From Ornithinimicrobium cerasi (GTDB taxonomy: Bacteria > Actinomycetota > Actinomycetes > Actinomycetales > Dermatophilaceae): a stretch of DNA of 64,000 bases. The DNA lies in contig NZ_QZMN01000004.1 in assembly GCF_003702705.1 (NCBI RefSeq), forward strand, positions 62,001 to 126,000, given 5' to 3'. Of this stretch, positions 45,205-57,412 are shown one piece after another. Made by a program: the position numbers and the translations under genes. The notes below the pieces were generated by a model that saw only the letters and a list, made by a program, of their open reading frames with translations, was not told where the DNA came from and did no database searches. Position 1 is the first letter of the stretch. The number at the start of each line of letters is the position of its first letter.

Positions 45205-46422
45205 ATGAGGTACGACGTCGCCGCGGTCCGCGCGCAGTTCCCCGCCCTGACGACCGGGACGGCGCACTTCGACGGCCCCGGCGGCTCGCAGACCCCGACC
45301 GTCGTCGCCGAGGCGGTCGCCCGGACCCTCACCAGCTCGATCGCCAACCGGGGGAGCGTCACGGCGGCCGAGCGGCTGGCCGAGCAGACCGTGGCGGAGG
45401 CCCGGTCGGCGATGGCCGACCTGCTCGGCACGGACCCCTCGACCGTCATCTTCGGCCGCAGCATGACCGCCAACACGATGGACCTGGCGCGCACGCTGGC
45501 CCGCTGCCACCTCTGGGGACCGGACGACGAGGTCGTCGTCACGTCGCTCGACCACGACGGCAACGTCCGCCCGTGGCTCCTGGCTGCGGAGTCGGTCGGG
45601 GCCACGGTGCGCTGGGCCGAGGTCGACCCGGCCACGGGTGAGCTCCCGGTCGCCGCGCTCCAGGAGGTGCTGTCCGAGCGCACGCGGCTGGTGGCGCTCC
45701 CCGGGGCCAGCAACCTCATCGGCACCAGGCCGGACCTGCCGGGCATGGTGGCGGCGGCGCACGACGTCGGTGCGCTCGTCCACGTGGACGCGGTCCACCT
45801 GGCGGCCCACGCCCCGGTGTCCCGGGAGGAGCTCGGTGCCGACCTGCTGTCCTGCTCCCCCTACAAGTTCTTCGGGCCCCATCTCGGGGTCACCTGCGGC
45901 ACCCCGGACCTCCTGGAGGGCCTGCGGCCGGACAAGCTGCTGCCCTCCTCCGACGCGGTCCCCGAGCGGTTCGAGCTGGGCACCCTGCCCTACGAGCTGC
46001 TGGCCGGCACCACGGCCGCCGTCGACTTCCTCGCGAGCCTCGCCGGGACCGGGCAGACCTCGTCGCGGAGGACGAGGCTCGAGGCCGCCTTCGCGGCCGT
46101 CGAGGCTCACGAGGACGCCCTTCGCGTGCGGGCCGAGGACGGGCTGAGCGCCATCGACGGTGTCACGCTGTGGTCCCGGGCGCTGCACCGGACCCCGACC
46201 CTGTTGTTCACGCTCGAGGGGGTCGAGCCGTCAGCCGTCCACCGGCACCTGGCCGCACGCGGGGTCAACGCCCCCGCCTCGCACTTCTACGCCTGGGAGC
46301 TCAGCCACCGCCTCGGGCTCGGGGCGGCCGGGGGTGTGCGCGTCGGCATGGCGCCCTACTCGACGACGGAGGAGGTCGACCGCCTGCTGGAGGGCGTCGC
46401 CGAGCTGGCGGCCCGGCGATGA
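45205..46422 (+). CDS. Cysteine desulfurase-like PLP enzyme
   Basis: The 405-residue protein matches the TIGR01976 group of class V aminotransferases, distant from IscS/SufS. Seen are AHFDGPGGSQTPTVVAEAV near the start, GRSMTANTMDLARTLAR, VHVDAVHLAAH and SCSPYKFFGPHLGV, whose Lys binds PLP. No active-site cysteine loop of the IscS type is clear, so desulfurase activity is doubtful. TAGGGT six bases upstream of the ATG suggests a leaderless start. The stop overlaps the glycosidase start (ATGA). Confidence 0.8.
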   Translation: MRYDVAAVRAQFPALTTGTAHFDGPGGSQTPTVVAEAVARTLTSSIANRGSVTAAERLAEQTVAEARSAMADLLGTDPSTVIFGRSMTANTMDLARTLARCHLWGPDDEVVVTSLDHDGNVRPWLLAAESVGATVRWAEVDPATGELPVAALQEVLSERTRLVALPGASNLIGTRPDLPGMVAAAHDVGALVHVDAVHLAAHAPVSREELGADLLSCSPYKFFGPHLGVTCGTPDLLEGLRPDKLLPSSDAVPERFELGTLPYELLAGTTAAVDFLASLAGTGQTSSRRTRLEAAFAAVEAHEDALRVRAEDGLSAIDGVTLWSRALHRTPTLLFTLEGVEPSAVHRHLAARGVNAPASHFYAWELSHRLGLGAAGGVRVGMAPYSTTEEVDRLLEGVAELAARR

Positions 46423-47693
46423 GCGTGGTGAGCGGTCCGGCCTGGGTCGAGACCGTCGTCTGGTGGCACGTCTACCCCCTCGGCTTCGTGGGCGCCGAGC
46501 GCACCAAGGCCCAGCACGCCGAGGACGGCGGCGAGGTGGTGCACCGCCTCTCCCGGGTGGGCGGCTGGCTCGACTACCTGCTCCGGCTCGGCGCCAACGG
46601 CCTGCTCCTCGGCCCGGTCCTCGCCTCGACCAGCCACGGCTACGACACCCTCGACCACTATCGCGTGGATCCCCGGCTGGGCGACGAGGCCGACCTGCGC
46701 AGGCTCCTCGGCGAGGCCCGCGACCGCGGGGTGCGGGTCGCCTTCGACGGCGTCTTCAACCACGTCTCGGAGGACCACGAGATCGTCCGGAGGGCGCTCG
46801 CGCCGGACGCCGCGGCCGAGGACCGGGCCTGGCTGAGGTGGGTGGGGGAGTACCCCCGCGGCTTCGAGGGCAACCTCGACCTGGTCGAGCTCGACCTGAC
46901 CCACCCCCCGGTCCAGGACTACGTCGTCGACGTCATGTGCCACTGGCTCGCCGCGGGCGTGGACGCCTGGCGGCTGGACGCGGCGTTCGCCCCGGGCGCC
47001 GACGCCTGGCGGCCGATCGTCGACCGGGTCCGTGAGCGGCATCCCGACGCCTGGATCCTTGGTGAGGTGATCCAGGGCGACTACGTCGACTTCGTGCGGC
47101 GGTCCGGTATGCACTCGGTCACCCAGTACGAGCTGTGGAAGGCGGTCTGGAGCTCGCTCAACGACGGCAACCTGCACGAGCTGGCCTGGGCGCTGACCCG
47201 GCACGCCGACTTCTGCGCCGCCTTCCGCCCGCAGACCTTCGTCGGCAACCACGACGTCACCCGGATAGCCACGAAGCTCACCGACCCGCGGCACGTCGGG
47301 ACGGCCGCCGCGCTCGCGCTGCTGCTGCCCGGGGTGCCCTCTGTCTACGCCGGGGACGAGCAGGGCTTCACGGGCGAGAAGCTCGACCAGCCGGGCGGTG
47401 ACGACTCCGTCCGTCCGCCGTTCCCCGACAGCCCCGACGAGCTGCTGCCCCACGGGCGGGCGCTCCTCGAGGAGCACCAGCGGATCGTGCACCTGCGCCG
47501 GACGCACGCCTGGATCACCTCGGCCACGGCCGTCGCGCGCGACGTCGCCGACCTCACTGCCGCCGTCGATCTGGTCGGCGGCCAGGACGACCAGCGGCTG
47601 ACCCTGGGCCTCAACCTCACCGACGAGCAGGTCACCCTCGCCGGTGCCTCCGGCGACCTTGTCGTGCCCGCCCACGGCTGGGCGCTCGGGTAG
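46419..47693 (+). CDS. GH13 alpha-amylase family glycosidase
   Basis: The 424-residue protein has the (beta/alpha)8 barrel of family GH13. Region I is DGVFNH, region II with the nucleophile is WRLDAAF, region III with the acid/base is ILGEVIQGD and region IV is FVGNHD. The N-terminus lacks a signal peptide and starts with the catalytic barrel. The C-terminal beta domain is short. The enzyme probably acts on a small alpha-glucoside inside the cell; the exact bond cannot be told. ATGA overlap with the cysteine-desulfurase-like gene. Confidence 0.87.
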   Translation: MSVVSGPAWVETVVWWHVYPLGFVGAERTKAQHAEDGGEVVHRLSRVGGWLDYLLRLGANGLLLGPVLASTSHGYDTLDHYRVDPRLGDEADLRRLLGEARDRGVRVAFDGVFNHVSEDHEIVRRALAPDAAAEDRAWLRWVGEYPRGFEGNLDLVELDLTHPPVQDYVVDVMCHWLAAGVDAWRLDAAFAPGADAWRPIVDRVRERHPDAWILGEVIQGDYVDFVRRSGMHSVTQYELWKAVWSSLNDGNLHELAWALTRHADFCAAFRPQTFVGNHDVTRIATKLTDPRHVGTAAALALLLPGVPSVYAGDEQGFTGEKLDQPGGDDSVRPPFPDSPDELLPHGRALLEEHQRIVHLRRTHAWITSATAVARDVADLTAAVDLVGGQDDQRLTLGLNLTDEQVTLAGASGDLVVPAHGWALG

Positions 47694-47696
47694 TCT
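47691..47696 (+). promoter_or_regulatory. -10 box TAGTCT upstream of proS
   Basis: TAGTCT overlaps the stop of the GH13 gene and would give a leader of about 30 bases containing the AGGAGA Shine-Dalgarno sequence (47721-47726) of proS. No -35 is clear. Confidence 0.4.
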
Positions 47697-47734
47697 GCGA
47701 CGGTTCCCCCCCACCAGCCGAGGAGACCATCCCC

Positions 47735-49552
47735 GTGGCCATGCGCCTGTCGACCCTGTTCCTGCGGACCCTGCGCGAGGACCCGGCCGACGCCGAGCTG
47801 CCCGGGCACAAGCTGCTCGTGCGCGCCGGCTACGTCCGGCGCGCGGCACCGGGCGTCTACACCTGGCTGCCGCTCGGCCTGAAGGTGCTCCGCAAGGTCG
47901 AGACGGTCGTGCGCGAGGAGATGGACGCCATCGGCGGCCAGGAGCTGAGCTTCCCGGCGCTGCTGCCCCGCGAGCCCTACGAGGCCACGAACCGGTGGAC
48001 CGAGTACGGCCCCAACCTCTTCCGGCTGCAGGACCGCAAGGGCGTGGACATGCTCCTCGGTCCCACCCACGAGGAGATGTTCACCCTCGCCGTGAAGGAC
48101 ATGTTCAGCTCCTACAAGGAGCTGCCGCTCACCCTCTACCAGATCCAGACGAAGTACCGCGACGAGGCGCGCCCCCGCGCGGGGCTGCTGCGCGGCCGTG
48201 AGTTCATCATGAAGGACTCCTACAGCTTCGACGTCGACGACGCCGGGCTCGAGGCCGCCTACCAGCGCCACCGCGAGGCCTACGTGCGCATCTTCGACCG
48301 GCTCGGCTTCGACTACGTGATCGTGTATGCCGACTCCGGCGCGATGGGCGGGTCGGCGAGCGAGGAGTTCCTCGCGGTCAGCCCGGTCGGCGAGGACACC
48401 TTCGTGCGTTGCGCGGCCAGCGGGTATGCCGCCAACGTCGAGGCGGTCGTCGTGCCCCAGGCGCCCCCCGTCCCGGCGGACGTCGTGGCCGCGACCCCCG
48501 CCGCGCACGTCGAGGACACGCCCGACAGCCCGACGATCGAGACGCTCGTCGCGCAGTCGGACGCGCTGCACCCGCGCACCGACGGGCGCGCGTGGACGGC
48601 CGCCGACACCCTGAAGAACGTCGTGGTCCTCCTCACCTACCCCGACGGGAGCACCGAGCCGCTCGCCGTCGGCCTGCCGGGGGACCGAGGGGTGGACGCC
48701 AAGCGGCTCGAGGCGCAGGTCGCCCCGGCCACCTGGGCGCCCTTCGAGGACAAGGACTTCGCGGCCTACCCGATGCTCGTCAAGGGCTACATCGGCCCCG
48801 GGACGCTCGGGACGAGCAGCTCCTCGGGCATCAGGTACCTCCTGGACCCCTCGGTCGCCGAGGGGTCGGCCTGGGTCACCGGCGCCGACGAGCACGGCAA
48901 GCACGTCTACGACCTCGTCCTGGGGCGGGACTTCACCGCCGACGGGACCATCCAGGCCGCCGAGATCCACGAGGGCGACCCCAGCCCGGACGGCGCCGGC
49001 ACGCTGACCCTGGCCCGCGGCATCGAGATGGGCCACATCTTCCAGCTCGGCCGCAAGTACGCGGAGGCGCTGGACCTGAGGGTCCTCGACGAGCACGGCA
49101 AGCTGGTCACCGTCACCATGGGCTCCTACGGCGTGGGCGTGTCCCGCGCCGTCGCGGCCGTCGCCGAGGCGACCCACGACGACATCGGCCTGTGCTGGCC
49201 GCGGGCGCTGGCCCCGGCCGACGTCCACGTCGTCGCCACCGGCAAGGACCAGGCGGTCTTCGAGCACGCCGAGGGCCTGGTGGCCGACCTCGAGGCCGCC
49301 GGCCTCGAGGTGGTGTACGACGACCGGCCCAAGGTCAGCCCGGGCGTGAAGTTCAAGGACGCCGAGCTGCTCGGCGTGCCGACCATCGTCGTCGTCGGCA
49401 GGGGCCTGGCGGACGGCACGGTCGAGGTCAAGGACCGGCGCAGCGGCGAGCGCCGCGAGGTCCCCGTCGAGCGCGCCGTCGGCGAGATCGTCGCCGACGT
49501 CCGTGGGGCGCACCTGACCGGCGCGCCGGTCGTCGTCCACCCGCCCGCCTGA
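47735..49552 (+). CDS. proS: Prolyl-tRNA synthetase (bacterial type)
   Basis: ProRS charges tRNA-Pro. The 605-residue protein is the bacterial type with the editing insertion domain (about 225-410) between class II motifs 2 and 3. Motif 2 is seen as [20 protein letters not shown], motif 3 around [16 protein letters not shown] and the C-terminal anticodon-binding domain ends near residue 590. GTG 47735 has AGGAGA eight bases upstream; ATG 47741 would be six codon-bases further. It follows GH13 with a promoter at its end. Confidence 0.96.
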   Translation: MAMRLSTLFLRTLREDPADAELPGHKLLVRAGYVRRAAPGVYTWLPLGLKVLRKVETVVREEMDAIGGQELSFPALLPREPYEATNRWTEYGPNLFRLQDRKGVDMLLGPTHEEMFTLAVKDMFSSYKELPLTLYQIQTKYRDEARPRAGLLRGREFIMKDSYSFDVDDAGLEAAYQRHREAYVRIFDRLGFDYVIVYADSGAMGGSASEEFLAVSPVGEDTFVRCAASGYAANVEAVVVPQAPPVPADVVAATPAAHVEDTPDSPTIETLVAQSDALHPRTDGRAWTAADTLKNVVVLLTYPDGSTEPLAVGLPGDRGVDAKRLEAQVAPATWAPFEDKDFAAYPMLVKGYIGPGTLGTSSSSGIRYLLDPSVAEGSAWVTGADEHGKHVYDLVLGRDFTADGTIQAAEIHEGDPSPDGAGTLTLARGIEMGHIFQLGRKYAEALDLRVLDEHGKLVTVTMGSYGVGVSRAVAAVAEATHDDIGLCWPRALAPADVHVVATGKDQAVFEHAEGLVADLEAAGLEVVYDDRPKVSPGVKFKDAELLGVPTIVVVGRGLADGTVEVKDRRSGERREVPVERAVGEIVADVRGAHLTGAPVVVHPPA

Positions 49553-49565
49553 CGGCACACCTGCG

Positions 49566-50363
49566 GTGCTGGAGACGCTGGACCCCGGGGTCCTCACCTT
49601 CCTGGCCCTGGCCGGGCTCGCCGCCGGCTTCGTGGACGCGGTCGTGGGCGGCGGCGGGCTGATCCAGCTGCCGGCGCTGCTGGTGGGTCTCCCCGGGGCG
49701 AGCCCCGTCCAGCTGCTCGCGACCAACAAGCTCGGGTCGATCATGGGGACCGCCACGAGCTCGATCACCTACTACCGGCGGATCCGGCCCGACCTGCGCA
49801 CAGCCGTGCCGCTGGCCCTCGCGGCCTTCGCCGGGAGCGTGGGCGGGGCCTCGCTCGCCTTCCTCCTCACCAGGGAGGCGTTCAACCCGATCATCCTCGT
49901 GGTCCTCGTGGGTGTGGGGCTGTACACCCTGGCCAGGCCGTCGATGGGTCAGCTGCAGCGGCTCCGCTTCGGCCACCGGCGGCCCCGGCGCCACCTGGCC
50001 GCGACCCTGCTCATCGGCGTCCTCGTCGGCTCCTACGACGGCGCGCTCGGTCCCGGCACCGGCTCGTTCTTCGTCTTCGCCCTCGTCAGCACTCTCGGCT
50101 ACGGGTTCCTCGAGGCCAGCGCCAAGGCCAAGATCGCCAACTTCGCGACCAACCTGGCGGCGCTGGTGGTCTTCGTGCCGCAGGGTGCGGTGATCTGGCA
50201 GGTGGGCCTGCTCATGGGCGCGTGCAACGTGCTCGGCGGCTACCTGGGCACGCGGGTCGCGGTGGCTCGGGGGAGCCGGTTCGTGCGGGTGTTCTTCGTC
50301 GTCGTGCTGGCCGCCTTCGTCCTCCGGATCGGTGTCGACACCTGGCGGCAGCTCGTGCCCTGA
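49566..50363 (+). CDS. TSUP/TauE-SafE family membrane protein
   Basis: The 265-residue protein has about eight transmembrane segments. Typical TauE/SafE (TSUP) features are FVDAVVGGGGLIQLPALL near the start, LATNKLGSIMGTATSSITYYRR, and the repeat in the second half with GSYDGALGPGTGSFFVFALV and AKIANFATNLAALVVF. Members move sulfite, sulfoacetate or other organosulfonates; this one's substrate is unknown. A GTG start lies 13 bases after proS. It converges on the CapA-like gene with a 7-base gap. Confidence 0.85.
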   Translation: MLETLDPGVLTFLALAGLAAGFVDAVVGGGGLIQLPALLVGLPGASPVQLLATNKLGSIMGTATSSITYYRRIRPDLRTAVPLALAAFAGSVGGASLAFLLTREAFNPIILVVLVGVGLYTLARPSMGQLQRLRFGHRRPRRHLAATLLIGVLVGSYDGALGPGTGSFFVFALVSTLGYGFLEASAKAKIANFATNLAALVVFVPQGAVIWQVGLLMGACNVLGGYLGTRVAVARGSRFVRVFFVVVLAAFVLRIGVDTWRQLVP

Positions 50364-50370
50364 GCGGGGC

Positions 50371-51675
50371 TCAGGGCTGGACCGGCTCGGCCCCGCACCC
50401 GCCGAGGCTGTCGACGGTCGTCGTCGTGCGCTCCCACGTCTGCGGGTAGTTCTCCGGGGTCACGAGCTGGATGACGTGGGGGCCCGTCTCCAGGTCCCAG
50501 GGCCGGATGTCCACCCTGGTCGGCTGGTAGGTCATCTCGGTGGTGACGACACCGTCCTCGTCCCGGCGGAGGGTGAACTGCGCGACCATCCCCTCCTGCG
50601 TCTGCGGCAGCAGCCCGGAGGCGACGTCGGGGGACTGGTTGGACAGGAAGTTGCCCAGGCCGTAGACGACGTGCTTGCCGTTGATGCGCTCGCACGGCTG
50701 GATGACGTGGACGTGGGTGCCGAGCACGAGGTCGACCGCGTCGGACCCGAGCAGGTCGGCGGCGAGCTGCGTCTGCTCCGGCGTCGGCGCGGACTGGTAC
50801 TCGTTGCCCCAGTGCATGCTCACCACGACGAAGTCGGCACCCTCCTCCCGCGCCGTCGCCGCCTGCTCGAGGATGCCGGCGCTGCCGATGGAGGGCCACG
50901 AGGCGGCGACCAGCCAGGGGGCCTCGCCCGGGATGCTCGTGGTGGGGGTGCCGGAGTTGGGGTAGGTGTAGGTGTAGGCCAGGTGCGCCACCTGCGCCAC
51001 GCCGCCGTCGGCAGGGACGTCGTAGACCTGCGCCACGCCGGCGCGGTCCTCGTGCGCGGTCGGACCGGCGTAGCCCATGCCCGCGTCGCGGATCACCTGC
51101 TCGGTGTCCTCGAGCCCGCCGAGGCCCAGGTCCATCGTGTGGTTGGAGGCGAAGTCGCAACCGTCCACGCCGGCACCGGCGAGGGCGTCGGCCATCTGGT
51201 GCGGGGTGTTGAAGACGAGCACGTCGGGGACCGAGAGGTTGGTGTTGTCCGGCGACAGCGGCGTCTCCATGTGGCACAGCGTCAGGTCGGCGGCACCGAG
51301 GAGCGGGGCGACCTCGGCGTACATGGGCGTGTAGTCGTAGTCGCCCTCACCCCCGCCGGCGTTGCGGTTCGCGGTGACGTTGACCCGGCTGTGGGTGAGG
51401 ATGTCGCCCGTCGCGGCCAGGGTGATCTCGAGGGGACCGTCGTCCCCGTCGTCGGTCCGCGGCTCGTCGGTCTGCGTGGCACCACCTCCACCCTCGTCCT
51501 CGGACGGGGCGTCGGTCGAGGCGGCCCCGGGGGAGGTGGTCGCTGCGGCCGGCTGGCGAGGGGTCGTCGCGGTGACCGCCGCGGTGTCGTCACCGCCGCC
51601 CAGCACCCCGCACGAGCCGAGCACCAGGGGCGTCAGCAGCACCGCGCCGAGCACACGTGTCCGGCGTCCTCCCAT
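50371..51675 (-). CDS. CapA-like lipoprotein
   Basis: The 434-residue protein has a lipoprotein signal with lipobox VLGSC (Cys about 22). A Ser/Thr/Glu-rich linker (about 30-85) and a metallophosphatase-like PGA_cap domain follow. The domain contains ATGDILTHSRVN, HMETPLSPDN, FASNHTMDLG, HWGNEYQ and GTHVHVIQPCERINGKHVVYGLGNFLSNQ. CapA/PgsA proteins take part in poly-gamma-glutamate export. No pgsB/C genes are adjacent, so its role here may differ. TACGCT seven bases before the ATG suggests a leaderless mRNA; that box overlaps the stop of the upstream gene. Confidence 0.85.
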   Translation of the reverse strand: MGGRRTRVLGAVLLTPLVLGSCGVLGGGDDTAAVTATTPRQPAAATTSPGAASTDAPSEDEGGGGATQTDEPRTDDGDDGPLEITLAATGDILTHSRVNVTANRNAGGGEGDYDYTPMYAEVAPLLGAADLTLCHMETPLSPDNTNLSVPDVLVFNTPHQMADALAGAGVDGCDFASNHTMDLGLGGLEDTEQVIRDAGMGYAGPTAHEDRAGVAQVYDVPADGGVAQVAHLAYTYTYPNSGTPTTSIPGEAPWLVAASWPSIGSAGILEQAATAREEGADFVVVSMHWGNEYQSAPTPEQTQLAADLLGSDAVDLVLGTHVHVIQPCERINGKHVVYGLGNFLSNQSPDVASGLLPQTQEGMVAQFTLRRDEDGVVTTEMTYQPTRVDIRPWDLETGPHVIQLVTPENYPQTWERTTTTVDSLGGCGAEPVQP

Positions 51676-51680
51676 GCCGG

Positions 51681-53648
<1,968 letters not shown>

Positions 53649-53685
53649 GGCGACACCCTCGCACGGGGCCCTCGGCGACGACGGG

Positions 53686-54672
53686 TCAGCCGCGCTGCAT
53701 GGCCTTGATCACCGCCACCGCCCGGGTCACCTCGTCCCCGGTGTCCTCGTGGCGCTCCCGCAGGGCCCCGAGGGCGTTGTCGACGAGGCGCAGGACCGAC
53801 ATGGCCCGTGCCCGGTCGCGGTCGAGCCCGGCGGCCCCGCAGACGAGGTCGAGGCGCAGCAGGAGGTGGCTGCCCAGGTCGGGGGCGGCGAGCGCGTCCT
53901 CCCACCGGTTCCAGAGGGCGGGGGCGACGGCCCAGTGCGGGTCGGCGCTCTCGACCTTGGGGTCGATGGCCACCCACTCGCCCGGGTCGGTGCGCCAGAG
54001 CACGTTGGACTGGTGCAGGTCGGTGTGGACGAGACGCTCGTCGAGCCCGCCGTCCTGGAGCAGGTCCTCGACGAGACTGGCCGCGTGCAGAAGCAGCCGG
54101 CGCGGGAACTGGTGCGCCGCAGCCGGATCGGCGGTGGCCACCGCGATCCGGCCGGACAGCCTGCGGAGGTGGTCCGAGAGGGCCGGCGCCCAGGGGGCGC
54201 CCGGTCGGTCGAGCCTGCCCAGGAGGGTGCCGAGAGCCTCGCAGGTGCCCGCGACCGGTCCGACGGTGAGGTCACGGGTGGCGTCGAGCCGTTCGAGGAG
54301 CAGGGCCCCGTCGGCGGGTTCCGCGGCGAGGAGGCGGACGGCGCCCCGGCCCCGCCACGCGCGCAGCGCGAGGTGCTCGACGTCCGCCTCCGGGTGCGGC
54401 CACCCGAGCTTGAGCATCCCCGGGTCGCCGTGGGGGCGCAGGACGGGGACGACCAGCGCCGTGGCCCCCCAGCGCACCGGCTGGTCGGGGTCCTGCCGCA
54501 GCCGCCACCGTTCCAGGGAGGTGTCGATGAGTCCTGGCAGGCGGGCCAGCCAGGTCTCCCCGTCCGGTCGGTATGCCGCACGCCCACCCGCGCCGTCCTG
54601 ACCGTCCGGTCCGTGGTCGGGCACGTACCGGCGGACCGTGCGGACGAAGCCCCCGGGCAGCTCCACCGTCAC
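53686..54672 (-). CDS. APH-like kinase (PF04655 antibiotic-kinase family)
   Basis: The 328-residue protein resembles the aminoglycoside-6/hydroxyurea phosphotransferase family. Seen are [20 protein letters not shown] and [14 protein letters not shown]. The catalytic loop is [14 protein letters not shown] and the metal-binding segment is [13 protein letters not shown]. Such enzymes are often annotated as resistance kinases, but chromosomal actinobacterial copies have no proven substrate. The GTG start overlaps the stop of the upstream DUF4439-like lipoprotein gene (GTGA). Confidence 0.8.
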   Translation of the reverse strand: MTVELPGGFVRTVRRYVPDHGPDGQDGAGGRAAYRPDGETWLARLPGLIDTSLERWRLRQDPDQPVRWGATALVVPVLRPHGDPGMLKLGWPHPEADVEHLALRAWRGRGAVRLLAAEPADGALLLERLDATRDLTVGPVAGTCEALGTLLGRLDRPGAPWAPALSDHLRRLSGRIAVATADPAAAHQFPRRLLLHAASLVEDLLQDGGLDERLVHTDLHQSNVLWRTDPGEWVAIDPKVESADPHWAVAPALWNRWEDALAAPDLGSHLLLRLDLVCGAAGLDRDRARAMSVLRLVDNALGALRERHEDTGDEVTRAVAVIKAMQRG

Positions 54673-55718
54673 GACGGCAGGGTCATCCCCGGGAAGGGCT
54701 CGGCGGACCCGCCCAGCTCACGGGTCCAGGTGGCCGCGTCGGAGACGATGCGCAGCGCCGCGGTGAGCTGGTCGGCGCTGCCGACGAGCCGCTGGGCGGC
54801 ACCCAGCCCCGCGGGGGAGATGTCGGAGACCAGGGCGAGCGCGAGGCTGCGCCGCTGGTCCGGGGTCTCGAGCGGCTCCGGCAGGTCGTAGCCGAGCGGG
54901 GCCACCGGCGCCGCCGCGCCGGCCAGGGTCGTCAGCTGCCGGGTCAGCGAGCGCACCTCCTCGAGGATCCCCTCGTAGGCGGCCCGCTCCTCGTCCTGCG
55001 ACCGGGCTGCGAGCACCTCCAGGCCGAAGACGGCCGGGCGGGTGACGGCGAGCACCGGCACCGCCGGCGCACCCTCCGGCCCCGCGAGCGGCGCCCAGTC
55101 GACCGGCGCCCCGAGCCAGGCGGCCGCGTCCGCCTGCTGCGCGGCGAGGCTCACGAGCAGCGCGAGGTTGGTCGGGGTGGCGGTCGCCACCTCCCGGACC
55201 AGGACCGGCACCTGCGCGCGCAGCGACCGGCCCACGTCCTGGGGCGTGGCTCCCGGGGACGTCGTCGCGGAGGCGTCGTCGGGTGCGGCGGTCGTGGCGG
55301 TGCTGCCCCCGACCTCGCCTCCGTCGCCCGTCGCGGAGCGACCGGCCTCGTCGTCGAGCGGACGCTGGCCGACGGGAGGGGACACCAGCTCCGGCAGAGG
55401 CAGGCCGCCGAGGGTGATCAGCTGGCCCAGCCGCGCGATCTGCGTCTCCCACAGGCCGACCAGCACCCCGGCGCTGTCGGGGACGCCGGCCTCGGTCAGG
55501 GCGAGCAGGTTGAGGTGCACGCGCTGCCGTGCGGCGATGAGGAGCTGGCTGTCGTCCGGCCACGTCTGCGGGTCGTCGGGCACCACGCCGTCGGTCGGGG
55601 AGGGGTCCCGCGCCGGGTCCTGGCTCTCGCACCCGGCGAGGAGCACTGCCGCGCCGCCCACGACGAATCCCCGCAGGACGCTGCGGCGGGACGGACGCGG
55701 GGGCATGACGAGGGACAT
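54669..55718 (-). CDS. DUF4439-like lipoprotein
   Basis: The 349-residue protein has a twin-arginine-like motif (SRRSVLRGF), a hydrophobic stretch and the lipobox LLAGC. A Pro/Asp-rich linker (about 35-55) follows. Two helical regions are separated by an acidic/Thr-rich insert (about 130-175). The final helical part, with DAAAWLGAPVDWAPL and AAYEGILEEVRSLTRQL, fits the ferritin-like DUF4439 family, which lies divergent to rimP in Actinobacteria. ATG 55718 is preferred; a second ATG at 55706 also precedes the signal. A TACCCT -10 box lies 10 bases upstream. Confidence 0.75.
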   Translation of the reverse strand: MSLVMPPRPSRRSVLRGFVVGGAAVLLAGCESQDPARDPSPTDGVVPDDPQTWPDDSQLLIAARQRVHLNLLALTEAGVPDSAGVLVGLWETQIARLGQLITLGGLPLPELVSPPVGQRPLDDEAGRSATGDGGEVGGSTATTAAPDDASATTSPGATPQDVGRSLRAQVPVLVREVATATPTNLALLVSLAAQQADAAAWLGAPVDWAPLAGPEGAPAVPVLAVTRPAVFGLEVLAARSQDEERAAYEGILEEVRSLTRQLTTLAGAAAPVAPLGYDLPEPLETPDQRRSLALALVSDISPAGLGAAQRLVGSADQLTAALRIVSDAATWTRELGGSAEPFPGMTLPS

Positions 55719-55727
55719 CTCAGGCGG

Positions 55728-55734
55728 TAGGGTA
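55728..55734. promoter_or_regulatory. Shared -10 element of divergent promoters
   Basis: TAGGGTA reads TAGGGT on the plus strand (toward rimP, about 90 bases of leader) and TACCCT on the minus strand (toward the DUF4439 gene, about 3 bases of leader). Both fit TANNNT. Overlapping divergent -10 boxes would make the two directions compete. No -35 is clear. Confidence 0.4.
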
Positions 55735-55825
55735 GACGGTTCAGGACCGGAGGACGGCGAGCCCCTCGCCGCACCCCGGTCCACCGCGTGCACACACAGC
55801 AGAAGAGAGCAGGAGGCCACGCCAC

Positions 55826-56344
55826 ATGGACGCCCGGCAACGCACGGACGAGGTCACGGCCGCCGCCTCCCAGGCTCTCCGGGGCACGGGTGTCGTGGTC
55901 GACGACGCGACCGTGCAGCAGGCCGGACGTCGCCGCCTGGTGCGGGTGTTCCTCGCCCGTGACCTCTCGGGCCTGGCGGCCGACGACGTGGCCAGCCCCG
56001 TCGATCCGCTGAGCCTCGACGAGATCGCGGAGGCAACCAGGGCCGTCTCGGCCGGGCTGGACGAGGCGGGCGTGATGGGCGAGGCGCCCTACACCCTGGA
56101 GGTCAGCTCACCGGGGGTGGACCGGCCGCTGCTGCGCCGCGACCACTTCCGTCGCAACGTCGGCCGCCTGGTCACGGTGACGACGGCCGGGGGGCCTGAG
56201 CTGTCCGGCCGCGTGAGCGGCGTCGGCGACGGCGGGGTCCGCCTCCTGCTGGACACGCACGAGGAGACCGAGCTGCCCTGGGCCGACGTGGTCCGGGGCG
56301 TCGTGCAGGTCGAGTTCTCCCGGCCCGAGCGAAAGGACCACTGA
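55826..56344 (+). CDS. rimP: Ribosome maturation factor RimP
   Basis: RimP assists 30S assembly. The 172-residue protein has the N-terminal alpha/beta domain and the conserved [14 protein letters not shown]. The C-terminal SH3-like barrel follows, with [12 protein letters not shown] and [13 protein letters not shown]. The frame is continuous from ATG 55826 and overlaps nusA by one base (TGATG). It heads the rimP-nusA-ylxR-infB block. Confidence 0.94.
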   Translation: MDARQRTDEVTAAASQALRGTGVVVDDATVQQAGRRRLVRVFLARDLSGLAADDVASPVDPLSLDEIAEATRAVSAGLDEAGVMGEAPYTLEVSSPGVDRPLLRRDHFRRNVGRLVTVTTAGGPELSGRVSGVGDGGVRLLLDTHEETELPWADVVRGVVQVEFSRPERKDH

Positions 56345-57366
56345 TGGACATCGACATGGCGGCGCTGCGTCTGCTGGAGCGCGAGCGCGAGATCCCCATG
56401 GACGTCATCGTCCAGGCGATCGAGCAGGCCCTGCACTCGGCCTACCTGCGCATGGAGGGCCACTACCGGACCTCGCGGGCCGAGCTCGACCGGCAGTCGG
56501 GCCACGTCACCGTCTGGGCCCGCGAGGACGCCCCGGTCCTGGAGGACGGCACCCGGGGCGAGCCCGGGCCCGAGTTCGACGACACCCCGGAGGGGTTCGG
56601 CCGGGTCGCCGCCGCGACCGCGCGGCAGGTCATCACCCAGCGCATGCGCGAGCTGGAGGACGACGCCGTGCTCGGCGACTTCCGAGCCCGCGAGGGCGAC
56701 ATCGTCTCCGGCGTGATCCAGCAGTCCAACGACCCGCGCTTCGTGCTGGTCGACTTCGGCACGGTCGAGGGTGAGCTGCCGGCAGCGGAGCAGGTGCCGG
56801 GGGAGAGCTACGAGCACGGCCAGCGGATCCGCTGCTACGTGGTCAGCGCGAAGCGTGGCCCGCGCGGCCCGCAGATCATGCTCTCGCGGACCCACCCCAA
56901 CCTGGTCCGCCGGCTCTTCGCCCTGGAGGTCCCCGAGATCGCCGACGGCAGCGTCGAGATCGCCGCGATCGCCCGCGAGGCCGGCCACCGCAGCAAGATC
57001 GCGGTGCACGCGACGGTGCCCGGGGTGAACCCCAAGGGCGCCTGCATCGGCCCGATGGGCCAGCGCGTCCGCGCGGTGATGGCCGAGCTGCAGGGCGAGA
57101 AGATCGACATCGTCGACTACAGCGACGACCCCGAGATCTTCGTCGCGTCCGCGCTGTCACCGGCCAAGGTGCAGTCGGCACGGATCGTCGACACCCGCGC
57201 CCGTCAGGTGCGCGTCGTCGTCCCGGACTACCAGCTGTCCCTGGCGATCGGCAGGGAGGGGCAGAACGCCCGGCTCGCCCACCGTCTCACCGGGTGGAAG
57301 ATCGACATCCGGGCGGACACCGAGGAGCAGGTCGGGAGCGCGTCCGGGTCGGTCGACGACGCCTGA
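56344..57366 (+). CDS. nusA: Transcription termination/antitermination factor NusA
   Basis: NusA binds RNA polymerase and RNA to modulate pausing and antitermination. The 340-residue protein has the N-terminal domain (about 1-110), an S1 domain (about 115-190, with [23 protein letters not shown]) and two KH domains. The KH motifs include [20 protein letters not shown], with a GxxG loop, and [21 protein letters not shown]. It lacks the C-terminal acidic repeats of E. coli NusA, as is normal for Actinobacteria. Confidence 0.96.
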   Translation: MDIDMAALRLLEREREIPMDVIVQAIEQALHSAYLRMEGHYRTSRAELDRQSGHVTVWAREDAPVLEDGTRGEPGPEFDDTPEGFGRVAAATARQVITQRMRELEDDAVLGDFRAREGDIVSGVIQQSNDPRFVLVDFGTVEGELPAAEQVPGESYEHGQRIRCYVVSAKRGPRGPQIMLSRTHPNLVRRLFALEVPEIADGSVEIAAIAREAGHRSKIAVHATVPGVNPKGACIGPMGQRVRAVMAELQGEKIDIVDYSDDPEIFVASALSPAKVQSARIVDTRARQVRVVVPDYQLSLAIGREGQNARLAHRLTGWKIDIRADTEEQVGSASGSVDDA

Positions 57367-57372
57367 CCGGTG

Positions 57373-57378
57373 TAGAGT
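57373..57378 (+). promoter_or_regulatory. -10 box TAGAGT upstream of ylxR
   Basis: TAGAGT lies just after the nusA stop. Transcription would start near 57385, giving a short leader to the GTG at 57413. The GTG at 57377 overlaps the box itself. Confidence 0.4.
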
Positions 57379-57412
57379 GGAACGCGCTGTTCGGACCAGC
57401 TCCGATCCCTCC

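Noticed and set aside
57377-57412. Earlier GTG start for ylxR
   Set aside because: The codon overlaps a TAGAGT -10 box, and the added residues are not conserved; it remains possible if transcription comes from nusA read-through.
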